Shown piece after piece: positions 1-10,597 of a DNA stretch of 47,344 bases. Origin of the DNA: Zygnema cylindricum. Its lineage: Eukaryota > Streptophyta > Zygnematophyceae > Zygnematales > Zygnemataceae. The position numbers and the translations under genes are program-made. The notes below the pieces were generated by a model. That model did no database searches and was not told where the DNA came from. It was given only the letters and a program-made list of their open reading frames with translations. Every line of letters begins with the position of its first letter. Positions within the stretch are counted from its first letter, which is position 1. The stretch is taken from positions 1-47,344 of the forward strand of contig JBBHKE010002402.1 in the NCBI GenBank assembly GCA_037447655.1, given 5' to 3'.

Positions 1-547
1 GAGAGAGATCGCGCGCGAGAGAGAGAGAGAGAGAGGGAGAGAGAGAGTGAGAGAGAAAGGAGAGGGAAGGGAGGGGGAAGAGATAAGAATAGTGGAGAGA
101 GTGGAGGAGAAAAAAAAAAGGGAGAGGGGCGAGAGAAGGGAGGGAGAAGAGAAGGAAAATCAGAGAGAAGGTATAGGGAAAAAAACAGAAGGGATAAGGG
201 AGAGAGAAGGGAGAGGGAAAGGAAAAGGAAAAGCGGAGAGAAGGTAGAGAGAGGAAAAAAAGAGAAGGGGAGAGGGGAGAGCGAAGGGATAGAAACGGAA
301 AAGACAAGATAGTAGGAGAGAGTTAGAAGAGGAAGAAAGAGAGATAAAAAGCAGAAGGGAGATAAAAGAGAGAGAGAAAAAAAAAGAGGGAGGAGAGAGA
401 GAGAAGGGAGAGAAAAGAGAGAGAGAGAGGGAGAGGATTGCTAAAACAATGTGCGGAATTGTTGGAAGAAACAGCAAAACAAAAGGAGAGAGAGGGGGAG
501 AGGGAGAGGCTAAAAATAAATAGGGGAAGGAAAGTAAAAAGGGGAAG
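1..547 (+). repeat. GA-rich purine tract
   Basis: Almost pure purine on the + strand (AG, AGGG and GAA repeats) with scattered pyrimidines. All long frames through it are low-complexity (Glu/Arg/Lys on +, Ser/Leu/Phe on -). It continues to about 1090 inside the reading frame of the downstream armadillo gene. It could be 5' UTR, promoter or intron of that gene. No distinct exon is visible. Confidence 0.85.
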
Positions 548-550
548 TAA

Positions 551-3316
551 GTGGAAAAGATGAAAGGGAAAATGGAGGAGAGGGTGACCGACAAACAGAG
601 AGAAAGGGGAAGAGGGAGAGGGGAAGGTGTAGAGGGAGAGCTGGGGGATGGAGGGGGAGTAGAAGATGGGGGAGAGGGAGAGGGAGCCGAGGAGGAGGAT
701 GAAGAAGAACAAGGAGAGAGGAAGGCTAAGTGGGAAATCAATGGGGCGAAAGATATAGGCGGAGAGAGGGAAAAGGAAGAAGGAATGAAATTGGAAAGGG
801 AGACAGAGCAAGGAAGAGAGAGTGGAAAAGACAATGTGAGTGAGAGAAAAATGAGGATAGAAAAATTGAGAGAGGAGAAGATGGAGAGAACATTGGAAGG
901 ACAGGGAGAGAAAGGTAAAGAGTTGGGGAGCGAGATGGAGAGGGAAAAGGAAAAAGAGTGTGAAAATGAAGGAGAAAAGGAGGAGACGGAAAGGGAGAGA
1001 GAGAAGGAGAGAGAGAAGGAGAGAGAAATAGAAAGCGAGAGGAGAAGAGAGAGACATTTGGAGGAGAAGTGGGAGAGAATTGTTGAAAATAGGAGTAAAT
1101 TAGGGATCTCCAAAAACTTTTCTGATAGAAGTTCTCAAAGTTTTAATAATCCGGGATGTTTGAAATGTGCCCAAAATTTCCGAGAACCGAAGCCGGAAAA
1201 AAAAATCGAATCGAAGAAAGAAAAAATAACGAAGAAAAAGTTTTTGAACGGAAAAAAAAAAGTAAGCGAAGCGAAAGATGGCAAATACGAAGGAGGAGAA
1301 GACGAAGACAAAGAAGAGGAAGAAGACGAAAAAAGTTTCCAGACCAAATTTGTAACTTGTTTTGGAACAAGATTTCGTCCTCAAAGAGTTAAAAAACCTA
1401 AACCTGTTTTCGATTTAGAACCGGTATCCGGCAATGGGAACGTCGAAATTTCGGATTCTTGTAAACACTCGAAACTCGAATCGATTCTAGAGAGAATGAA
1501 TACAAATGCAAAATCGATGTTGAATGAATTCGAAAATGATTTAGTTAAAAGTATGCGGAATACTCTTGAAAAACAAGAACTACCAGAAAGATTTTCGAGG
1601 GCGTGGAAAGGACAAGAAAGAAAAATGACAAAAACCCGAAAATCCAGTTCATCCTCCTCTTTTCCTTCTGCCATGAATCTCGAGTACCCAAAATCAACTA
1701 TGTCCAAAGAAAATGGAAATTTGAAATTTCGAAAGTTTGTTTCCGACCCAGTTTTACAACTTTCGAGAGGAGAGGAATTTGATTTGAACATAACAGAAGT
1801 TAAAGAAATTTTAAGTTCCATTCTTCGGAAAAATGAATACAACAAAGCTTCGAGGGGAAAAACAATGACAGAAAATGTTTCTTTCCCAGAAAATGTTATT
1901 TGTCAAGGAAATCTAGAACTGGGATATGAAAAAGGGAAACAAAAACAGAAAGAAGAAGCTATAATTTCTCTGGCAGATTCTGAAAATTGCAGAAAAATAG
2001 GTGAAATAGAAAGAACGGATAAGAGATGTTCTGAATTTAGTGGAGCTAATTGGACTTTAACGGAAAGCAATGGGATTTTTCAGGAAGAAAACTTAAATGC
2101 GGTAAGAAGATTGCGAGAAATATCTCGAAGTATGAGAGGAAATCGACTAAAATTGGCAGAACTGGGAGCTATTCATGTACTTATTTCGATTATCGGATCT
2201 TCTTCAACGGGACAAAATGTTTTATCGGCGGCAATTACGGCACTTTTAAACCTTTCTATAGAAGTCGAATTAAAGAAAAACATTGTGAAGGAAGGAGTTT
2301 TACAACCTTTGCTTCAAATTCTTAAACCCGCGCAAGAAGCTTTGGCAGGAAAAAATGGAGAAAAAAACGGGGAAATTAGTAGTGTTTGTAATTCGGTAGT
2401 CGAAGGAGGAATTGGAATTCTTTGTAGTTTGGCGGCGATGGGAGAAAATCGAAAAGTAATTCAACAATTAGGTTTTATGGAATTATTGGTAAAATTTCTC
2501 GGAAAAGACGAAATGTCGGCTCGGGCACACCGTGACCTGACGGTGGGTTTAGTGAATTTGGGATTAGACGGAAACGGGAAAGAAGAATTGGTGAATTTAG
2601 GATGTGTAGATGTGCTTTTAGAAATTTTAAAAAGAGAAAAATTGGATGAAAAATTTACGGAAGATGCAATTTTTTTCTTATCGGAATTGGTTCAATTATC
2701 GCAAGCGAGAATCAAATTCGAATTGTCGGACGGAGTGGAATTAATTGGGTCCGTTATGGAACACGGAACTATTCGATCGAAAGGATTTTCAATTAAAATT
2801 CTTTTTCTTGTCGCGTCGGGAAGTATCGAAGGAATTCGAATGATTTTGGAGGAGAATTTATTATTGTCCGTTTCCTTGGTCGCCGATCAGGTGGAATTAA
2901 AGTTTCGCTCCATGGTGAGTGGTAAAAAAAAAAACCACAAACTTTGTTTTTGTTTTTGATTTTTTTTTTTTTTTTTAATAAAGCAAAATTTGGTAAAAGT
3001 TTGATATATTAGCTTCTGACAAAGTCAATTTTGGACACAAGAAGCCATATTCTTTTCCTCTCATTTTTTTCGTCTGATTTTTGTATTTTTTTTTTTGTAT
3101 TTTCTTTTGGTTTAAGTAATCTTTTCTTCTACGACTTTCTTAATTTTCTTCCATGATTTTTATTTTTATTTTTGTTGTGGTATTTTTGTTTTCTTCTTTC
3201 AGTAATTAATTAAAAAAACTTATTGTTTTTTTTGCAATTTGATTGTTTCCGTACAGGCTTTGTCTTTAGTGGAACTTTTGCGGAAAGAAGAAACTGCGGG
3301 TTATTTTAACAATTAA
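551..3316 (+). CDS. Armadillo-repeat protein, plant U-box/ARM-like, two exons
   Basis: Exon 1 (551-2914) and exon 2 (3257-3316) join in phase 0 across a GTGAGT...TACAG intron, giving about 807 residues ending ALSLVELLRKEETAGYFNN. From about residue 511 (nt 2083) to the end are tandem helical ARM repeats (AVRRLREIS, LAELGAIHVLISII, ALLNLSIE, VKEGVLQPLLQIL, LGFMELLVKFL, LVNLGCVDVLLEIL). This pattern is typical of plant ARM proteins related to U-box E3 ligases, usually protein-protein adaptors. I see no U-box. Residues about 185-510 are Lys/Ser-rich and not recognised. Residues 1-180 are Glu/Arg/Lys only and come from the purine tract, so the true start may be a later ATG or an upstream exon. 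The ARM part is near certain; the N-terminus is not. Confidence 0.85.
2915..3256 (+). other. Intron of the armadillo gene
   Basis: A 342-nt T-rich intron with donor GTGAGT (2915) and acceptor TTTCCGTACAG (ending 3256). Splicing keeps the frame and replaces a low-complexity tail (SGKKKNHKLCFCF, stop at 2957-2959) by an amphipathic helical end expected of an ARM repeat. An AATAAA lies inside at 2977-2982, after a long T run. Confidence 0.8.
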
Positions 3317-3345
3317 TTATATTTTCACGGTTTTCAAAATGTTTT

Positions 3346-3351
3346 AATAAA
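3346..3351 (+). terminator. Poly(A) signal AATAAA of the armadillo gene
   Basis: AATAAA lies 30 nt after the stop codon at 3314-3316. It is the first canonical signal downstream of exon 2. Confidence 0.5.
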
Positions 3352-4054
3352 AAACTATTTACCAAAACATTTCTAGATTTAAAGCCAGAGGAGAAAATGA
3401 TGTACAATTTTTTTGTCCGATGATTTTTTTTTTTTTTTTTTTTTTTAACAATCAAAAAATTCAGTTAAAAACTATTAGACAAGGATTTTGGTTTCTTTAA
3501 AAGGAATATAGTGAAAAAAAATCATTAGAATGAAAATCGTATGAAGAGTGTAAATGAAAGTTGTTAAATCCTTTAGGATTTGCATCTTTATTTGTTTTAT
3601 TAATAATGGATTCCAGATTTTTTTAGAATCAGAGAATAAAGACAAAAAAGAAAAGAAAAAAAAAAAAAAAAAGGAAAAAGAAAAATATTGAAAAAAACAA
3701 AAGGGAGTGGAAAAGGGAAGATAGAAAAATAGGATTAGAAAGGGACAAAAGGGTGTGAAAAGTATATAAAATTTGAAAAGTTAAAAAACATTAAATAATT
3801 ATTGTGGATGTGAAGAGATACCCAAAATTTGTACTCTTCCAAAAAAATTGTGTGTGTAGAAAAAAACTTGTTTTTAATCCATTGTTTTTTAGCATAGTTT
3901 ATACTATGCATATATATATATGAAAGATGGAAAAAAAATGTTTTTTCTTTTTTGCTTTTATGTTTACACATTTGTTTTAGATGGAAAAAATTTGTTTTAT
4001 CTTTTTTGCTTTTATGTTTACAAATTTGTTTTAGTCACATTTCTCTATGATGAC
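3352..4054. other. AT-rich intergenic DNA
   Basis: Long T and A runs (T run near 3423-3446, A run near 3656-3672) and a short direct duplication near 3940-4035 (a unit built on TTTTGCTTTTATGTTTACA). No gene is seen. Confidence 0.6.
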
Positions 4055-4320
4055 ATTGCTCCCTCCTTCCCACCCTCCCTCCCTCTCTCCCTCCATCCCT
4101 CCCTGCCTGACTCCCTCCATCCCTCACCTGCCTGAGCCCCTCCCTCCCTCACCTGCCTGAGCCCCTCCCTCCCTCCCTGCCTGACTCCCTTCCTCCCTCC
4201 CTCCCTCGCCTCCCTTCCTCCCGCCCTCCCTCTCTCCCTCCCTCCCCTCGTCTCCCTCCCTCTGGCCCTCCCTCCCTCCCTCCCTCCCTCTCTCCCTCCT
4301 CCCTCCCTCCCACCCTCACT
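4055..4320 (+). repeat. (CCCT)n / (GGGA)n tract
   Basis: About 265 bp of CCCTCCCT repeats with short interruptions. The minus strand is a dense series of GGG runs and is capable of G-quadruplexes. It borders the inner end of the LTR element remnant to its right. Confidence 0.9.
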
Positions 4321-4975
4321 TTACGAGCTATCAACACTGGAGTTAGGACCCGACTCGTTCTTGACTTGTTTCTTTCTTCTCCTATCCCTTTTCTCGTTTT
4401 GAACATTCTCCTCAACGTATCGTAAGAAGTGTTTGAACAGGTCTCGAATCCTATCATCCGAACCATTTGTCCCCTATTATCCAAACGGGTCAGTAACAAG
4501 AGATTCCCCATCCTGAGCACCTGTAAATTTGAACGGTCTTTCACTATTATAGGGACGACACTAGGCTCCGATGGTGTCCGTAGATCCGCCGATTATGAAG
4601 GTGTGGACCTTTTTGTCCTTCCTATCTTTCGTCGTATTTTCCTCTTTGGAGCACCATCCCCCTCCGATACCAAATGATAGGATCGATGCACAAATAATCT
4701 CAAAATGCACAGCAATACAACACTCAAGTAGCACAAAAAAAAAAAATCACTCACAACACATTTACGAAGATACACAAAGATCGACTAAATATCAGCATAT
4801 TAAGCTAAAGATTTCCTTTCTCATTCTCGCAAAAGTTATTTCTTCTCTCTCGAAATTGTGCAATGACGGGCCATCCTCATTACCAATTTGCTCACTTGAG
4901 CCTCTTTCGCAAATTCCTAGCACTCCATCCATCTCAAACGCTAAAGGGAACTACGAGAAAAAAATACTCCTTTGA
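4321..4975 (-). mobile_element. LTR retrotransposon remnant (LTR, primer site, leader/gag start)
   Basis: Read on the minus strand, an LTR-like segment whose inner edge is at 4675 (TGATAGGATCG on +) is followed directly by a primer site at 4662-4672 resembling TGGTATCAGAGC. The leader or gag start then runs down to the CCCT tract. The leader frame (4149-4544) has about 75 polar residues before it enters the repeat. No pol is present. The outer LTR end is not defined; no terminal CA or target duplication could be assigned, so 4975 is only an estimate. Superfamily (gypsy or copia) is undetermined. Confidence 0.45.
4662..4672 (-). other. Primer-binding site, conventional plant tRNA-iMet type
   Basis: The minus strand reads TGGTATCGGAG. 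Plant elements primed by the 3' end of initiator tRNA-Met carry TGGTATCAGAGC. It lies 2 nt inside the proposed LTR edge. Confidence 0.5.
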
Positions 4976-7900
4976 ACAAGATTAATACAGTTACGTGGAT
5001 AGTAAATTCATGACTGTGTACTAAGAAATCAGCTTCTCCCAAAGGAATAGGCATCATTGCAACTGTACACAGCACAACCGCTAGTGGACGTTCTTCCAAT
5101 AACGCACATCAGACACAATCAGACACTCAACTTGAAACTAATGTGGAAGCACGGTAACGACTAAGGGTGTGTTCCCATGTGCTAAAGTTAGGGTTTTTTC
5201 TTGTCCCTTTCTTCCAAAAAAGAGCTTGCAACAAGAAAATCGTTTGCCATACTAAAATATTGTGAAAACCATAGTACAATTTGCGTCATCTTGAACTGAA
5301 AATTTACTACAACATGACTTCTTGCTCTTTTCGATCCACTGCGACGTCATTGCATCTCATTTTCAAATATCACCTAAAAACGACTCGCAAGTCGATTTTA
5401 TTTAAAGTAACGGCAGAACAACGAATAGGCTTATATTTTTTCACGTGTTGCAAAATTCTAAAACATTTTTGCAAAACGCAGAGTACACAAGAAAAAAAAC
5501 ATCATCCATATCGTACTGATTTTTCTTTTGCCAAGGCCGTGGAGGGGTCTCGGGCAACGGAGGCCATTTCACAAAAGTGAAGTCCGCGAAGGCGCCTTTC
5601 TCCCTCTCCCGCTCACACTACCGCTTCTATCTCATAGGTTTTTGAAAAGAAACACGACAATTATGGTATAAAATGAAAGTGCTCTAAAAAATATTCCTTT
5701 TGACTACGTTTGGGCGTAGTTGGATGGAAGGTAGAGACGAATTAACAAAATCGCCAAATCATGGCGTAAAATTATGGAATTAAGTCGCGTCTCTATGTAC
5801 TTCAAACTTAGAGATTTTTTTGGGGGTTTTAGCGCAGATCCGGCGGACCCGGATTTCGGGTGTCCCTATGTGTACCAAACGAAGTTGTCACTTAAGGGCG
5901 TGACGATTGTATACGTCGACAATGCTCGTGACGGCTGTCGACAATGTACAATCAGTGATGACGCACCAAATTGTAAAAAATTGCCTTGGACGTCGTGAGA
6001 ATGCGAGGCTGCGTGAGAGAGGCGGCGTGTGCGACTTGCTGAGGCGCCCTCAAAGATTTCTCAAGATTTCGTCAAATGGCATTCAAATTTTCAGACCCCT
6101 GGAATGGAAAAGTCCGTACTGAACGAAACGCGACAAAACAAAACAAATTGTGTACTTTGTTGGACGCAACGGACAAAACATAACGAATAGTGTACCTTCC
6201 GCCGTTTTGAAAAAAATAATACACGTGCGAATACGTGTTCCGATTTGTTTTTCAAAAATACTTTGTTTTAAAACACATCGGCCCTGTATTTTAAAGAAAA
6301 GTTTGAAGATGACGTTTTTTGGCGTGGCTGTGGGTCAAAGAACACAAGACGACAAGATGTAGTACATTTTAAATTCAATGATGACGCAAAATGTACTTCT
6401 CTTTTTTTCTATTTTCTTGTACGGTTGAAACTTACGCGGTACGGCTTTAAGTTTTACAGGAAAACGACAGAAAAAAACCCTTACTTAGGGTATGTCCCCA
6501 TGTATTAAAGTATCTACTTTTCTCTGTCTTTTTGCCCTAAAATTCAGGGAACTTTGACAAAAACTTTAGCCGTACTAGAAAATCATTTTTACCAAAGTAA
6601 AGTGAACGTCAATTCATACTTTGGATGTACGGCGTGTTTGTCGTCATGTGAACGCATTTTGGCGTTTTCCCCTTTTCGACCCCCGGGCAAGAGAATCCAG
6701 CCCAAAAAAAAACTTCATCCAAAATCACATCGAGGAGGTGATTTTAGTTCAAGTACCGCCCAAACAGCGAATGAAAAATGACCCACGCACGCGCCACAAG
6801 AGTGTGAAAATTTTAGGAAGAGGGAGAGTCCTAGCTATTTTTCTCCGTGCCCGTCACGCGCATGTACGGAAAAAAAATTGCAGCAGACCCCAACTTTCAT
6901 TCATGGGGTCCTTTGCAAAATTTTGCGTCGTCGTCGCCTCTCCCCTCTCCATCTCACACTATCGCTTTTATCTCACACTATGTAGAATGGGACACGACAA
7001 TATTGGTATAAAATGAAAGATATTTTAAAAATATTATTTTTGACAATTTTTAGGTTTTTTTTTAAAGGCAAGTCGAGCGAGAAAAGTAGAAAAGGCCAAA
7101 TCGGAAAACCTGGGCAGAAAGTTATTGAATCAGTGACGTCGAAGTTGTCACAAGTGAGCGTGACGTCACAATATCACCAAACCCTAAACATCTACGATTT
7201 CACAAAAATCTAGACGTCTACAACTGTCGCTGTTTTTGTTGGCGTCACTAATCGTCGGAAGTTTCGTAGTCGCCTTCAATCATCACAAGTTGTACCTACG
7301 TCTACAACCGTCACATTCCAAGGTTCCGATTTCATTTTCGCACATAGGGACGCTCTTCAAGGTAGTACAGAGAATCCTTACTACAGTCCAAAATACTTTA
7401 TCAAAGTACCGATTACATGACCCTTCAGCACACAAAGACGCATCCTTAGTGACGTCAACGCTGTCACAAGTGAGCATGACGTCAAAATGTCACAAAACCC
7501 ATACATGTACAATGTCACAAAAACGTCTACAATTGTCGCTATTTTGTAAATGTCAACAACCAGTCACAAATTGTACCCACGTCTATAACCGTCACATTTT
7601 TTAAGTAACTATTTCGTTTTCGAACATAAGAACCATAGTTTTTCAAAACGCATTTTACGCACCATTCAAACGCGCGTACAATACGTAGAAACAGGAGAGG
7701 TTGATTTGAAAAAAATGTAAAAATCGTTAATGAATTTCTGTCCCTACAATTCCGTACGTGTTAAAAAAATTGAATTGAACATGTACCGCAGTTTGTACGC
7801 TTACCGTTAAACGAGGTAGAATGTGTTTTTATTTATATAACTTTCATACCCAAAATACTTTTCGAGTTACCATTTTTCGCAGGATATCGACAGAATCTGT

Positions 7901-9009
7901 AAGACCAAGTTCAAATCCTAGATAACGCTTCTTTTTTATCATAATAATATTGTCGGGGCGTCAGTGATGGCGTCGATCTTCAAGATTCACGTTCAAAGTT
8001 TTCATGGCGGCTTTTTCTCAAAAATTTGAATAAGACGTTTGTACACATTTTGAACTTACAACGCGCAAATAGTGTGACGCCGCAACGTCTCTTTTTGAAA
8101 TTGTCTGTAGATGTACAATAAAATTCCGTACTTATCCGTGAACATTTTGTTCAGTTAATAGAACAGAAAGTACAGATACATGCATCGTATCGTTTCGTCA
8201 ACTTCCGTACAATTTACGTAAAAAACCGTAAAATTACCGTAATTTGTCTAAGGTTTCCGTAAATTGTCCGTTTCAGTTTATAGTAGACGATTTTTTGCGA
8301 TTTTTTCAAAAGTCACTTACAATACGTTGAGACTTGAACAAAGGAAAAAATCGCGCGAATTGAACAACTACGCCATTTTGGCATTTGCGTACGCTTTTAC
8401 AAATCTTAAGGTTCTTCCGCTCGTACATATTTTTATTCAAAATTTGCACTTGAAGAATCTTTTAACATTTTTTCATTACATTTCACTATAAAGTTTCGGA
8501 ATTGCTAATCGCACTGACAATTTTTGCTCCGCGTAGGTACTTGCGTCAGTTTGTCAAAAACTGTAATCACAAGGTACTTGCGTCAATTTGTCAAAAATTG
8601 TATATTTTGAGTACAGATTAGTACAAATTACGCACCGTTGAGGTTAGATTTGACGGTCAAATTGCGAAATATTGTAACAACCGGTTAAAAAGTGTCGCGC
8701 TTTTGAACGTCGACCGACATAAAAAAAAACAACAATTCACACGGCCGACCAAGGTTTACGGTAACAAAACTGCGGCAACCACAAGTAAATAAAAGTGATG
8801 TGCGCAGTCACTTTCTCACTTTACGTGAGCTCCACTGTGAGAGCACATGCTGGCTTTTAACCTAGCCGCAAAATTGAAATCTAGCTACAGATCGTAAATA
8901 TTATGGCTTGATTTGGTCGCGCGTGATGACGCGCATATTTTTCATTTGGTTTCATCAATTTTTTTAGGGTTAAGTTCCATCAGTCGTTTCTGTAATCGTA
9001 CGGCCTACT
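4976..9009. other. Intergenic DNA with decayed repeats
   Basis: No coding exon is recognised. The content is rich in GTAC, ACGT and TGACGTC motifs. Two segments start alike (AAGGGTGTGTTCCCATGT near 5163, TTAGGGTATGTCCCCATGT near 6487) and resemble ends of plant MITEs. Blocks near 5590-5690 and 6910-7020 are diverged copies of each other (shared CACGACAAT...GGTATAAAATGAAAG). Confidence 0.5.
7131..7606 (+). repeat. Two diverged direct copies, spacing about 316 bp
   Basis: Both copies contain GTGACGTC, GTCACAAGTGAGC, TGACGTCA, ACGTCTACAA and CCGTCACATT in the same order (7133-7335 and 7449-7606). This is probably an old tandem duplication. Function unknown. Confidence 0.6.
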
Positions 9010-9662
9010 TGTAACTTTGAGACCTCCATAGGTCCTCAGAGTAGGCAGCTCACACGAAACCTCTAGGATAACCCTGACCCCTTTGTGTTTCAACAAGAAT
9101 AATTGCCACTCTGACACACAAAAAAACCAGCCACCTTCACCCCTATGAAGGCAAGACTCCCCTGAGTCTATAGGAAAAAGAATCTCTGAATTTGCTCCCC
9201 TGAGCAGTAAGTTATGGAGGGTGAAAGTTGACCATTTGTATAGAAGCTCTTTGGGAGAGAGGGTCCAATCTATCAAATTTTTCTAAGTCCTATCTCACTC
9301 TAAAACTCTATCTACTCAAGTACGGCACCAATCATAATATTGTGTCGTACATAAAGGTACAGGTGCAGGTGTACTTTTTGTACAGCAATTGTACGACATA
9401 ACCGACAAGTCGACACATGTCATTTTTGGATTCGTTCCTGTAATCCGCGGAGATGTTGTAATCCAATATGGTTGTGCCACGTGTCAATCAATGTGACGTC
9501 TACTGCAAACCACCGAAAAACTATTCCGCAATCTCGGCATGCTTTGCGCCCGTCAGATTAAACCGGATTTCAATCGTAGCCCTCATAAATATATGCGCGG
9601 TTTCGCCTTCAAAACAAAGTGCGTGGTATTCGTTATTGATGCTCCATACGCCGTACAATACA
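9010..9662 (-). mobile_element. Copia-family LTR fragment, subtype B, minus strand
   Basis: The reverse complement matches the 3' two-thirds of the LTRs at 12230-12974, 29040-29881 and 30060-30758 block for block: the GTACATAAAG palindrome, the small GACTC hairpin, and the ending ATGGAGGTCTCAAAGTTACA. It is cut at 9662 by the next LTR. No primer site follows its end at 9010, so it is solo or truncated. Confidence 0.7.
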
Positions 9663-10590
9663 TGCAATTCTATGTCCTCCATTGGACCACAGAATACAGG
9701 AAGCCTCTAGATAGTATTTAACTAACCCACTTCAAGCCACAACCACTGCTGTCCAAGAAGGCAAAATGACAGTTTGACAACACCCTTATGCACCGTGGAC
9801 TCCCTTGAGTCCGTAGCAAAAAGAATCACTGAAAACGGCCAACCAGCCGATAAGTTAGGAGGCAGTAAAAATGCCAATTTGTGCAAACTCTCAAAGGGAG
9901 AGGTGACTACCTACCAAAAATTTGTAAGTCCTGATTCCCTCTAATAACTTCTATCTACTGAAGTACGGTCCAATCAGATTACTGTACCGTACCAAAAATT
10001 ACTACTACCGGTGTACCTTTTGTACGGCATATGTATGACAAGGCTATTAAGTGGACGCATGTCCGTTTTTCACTCGTCCGTACGTTCTTCAAAATTCCCA
10101 TGACCGAATGTCATCTCTCCACGTGGCTCCAGGTCATGCCACGTCACAAAACGCCAAAGTGACCATTCCAAAATCTCGCCAAAGACATATGCTTTTCGAT
10201 AAGAACCGACATTAAATGTCGTCCGTCGAAACAAATGTTAGATTCATTTGTTTCGTGCGGGATTCAGTTCTCACTGAATTTAACCTGTTCTATGATGTTA
10301 CATTTACATTTATGTTAATCGGATTACGGGACGTAACATACTTTAAATATGAGTCACACCCTATATACGCTAGCGAACATCTACGACAGACTGGTTAGAG
10401 CGGACGGCTACGCCACGCTCTACCGGTCGGGGGTTCGAGTCCTGTTGGACTCAACCTTTTTGTAGAGAGTGACTTAAGGTCACTCTCTAACCCTGTCTAT
10501 GGAGCTGAGGCAGCCATGGCTCCATCACTCTCTCTCTCCTTCAGTGACTACAACAAGTATGGGGGTAAGAGAGAAGAGATGAAGACAAAC
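9663..10590 (-). mobile_element. Copia-family solo LTR, subtype A, minus strand
   Basis: Its reverse complement matches the E1 5' LTR (10690-11635) in order: hairpin block, tRNA-like block, CCACGTGG region, GGTACACCGG palindrome, GACTC hairpin, and the ending ATGGAGGACATAGAATTGCA. The first roughly 60 bp are missing at 10590, where the opposite-facing E1 LTR begins. No primer site follows 9663, so it is solo. It lies inside the subtype B LTR. Confidence 0.7.
10383..10455 (+). other. tRNA-like segment in the minus-strand LTR
   Basis: D-loop-like GGTTAGAGCGG and T-loop-like GGTTCGAGTCC lie in tRNA order about 30 nt apart. These resemble Pol III box A and box B. There is no convincing acceptor or anticodon stem, so this is not called a functional tRNA. 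It is the best-preserved of six such segments, all antisense to their LTR. Confidence 0.55.
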
Positions 10591-10597
10591 TGCCTGC

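Noticed and set aside
160-1113. Long minus-strand frames rich in Ser/Leu/Phe (also 323-1057, 27049-27650, 44859-45349)
   Set aside because: They are complements of GA or GGGA repeats; open only because of composition, with no domain or splice context.
8980-9276. 98-codon minus-strand frame, similar to the + frame at 30491-30718 (LSP.ELLYK...IDSGESCLH)
   Set aside because: Both are the same LTR region; similarity is explained by LTR homology, and the third copy (12707 on) is frameshifted. No evidence that it is translated.
10383-10455. Functional tRNA gene
   Set aside because: D- and T-loop motifs are good but acceptor and anticodon stems do not form, and all copies sit at a fixed place in LTRs.
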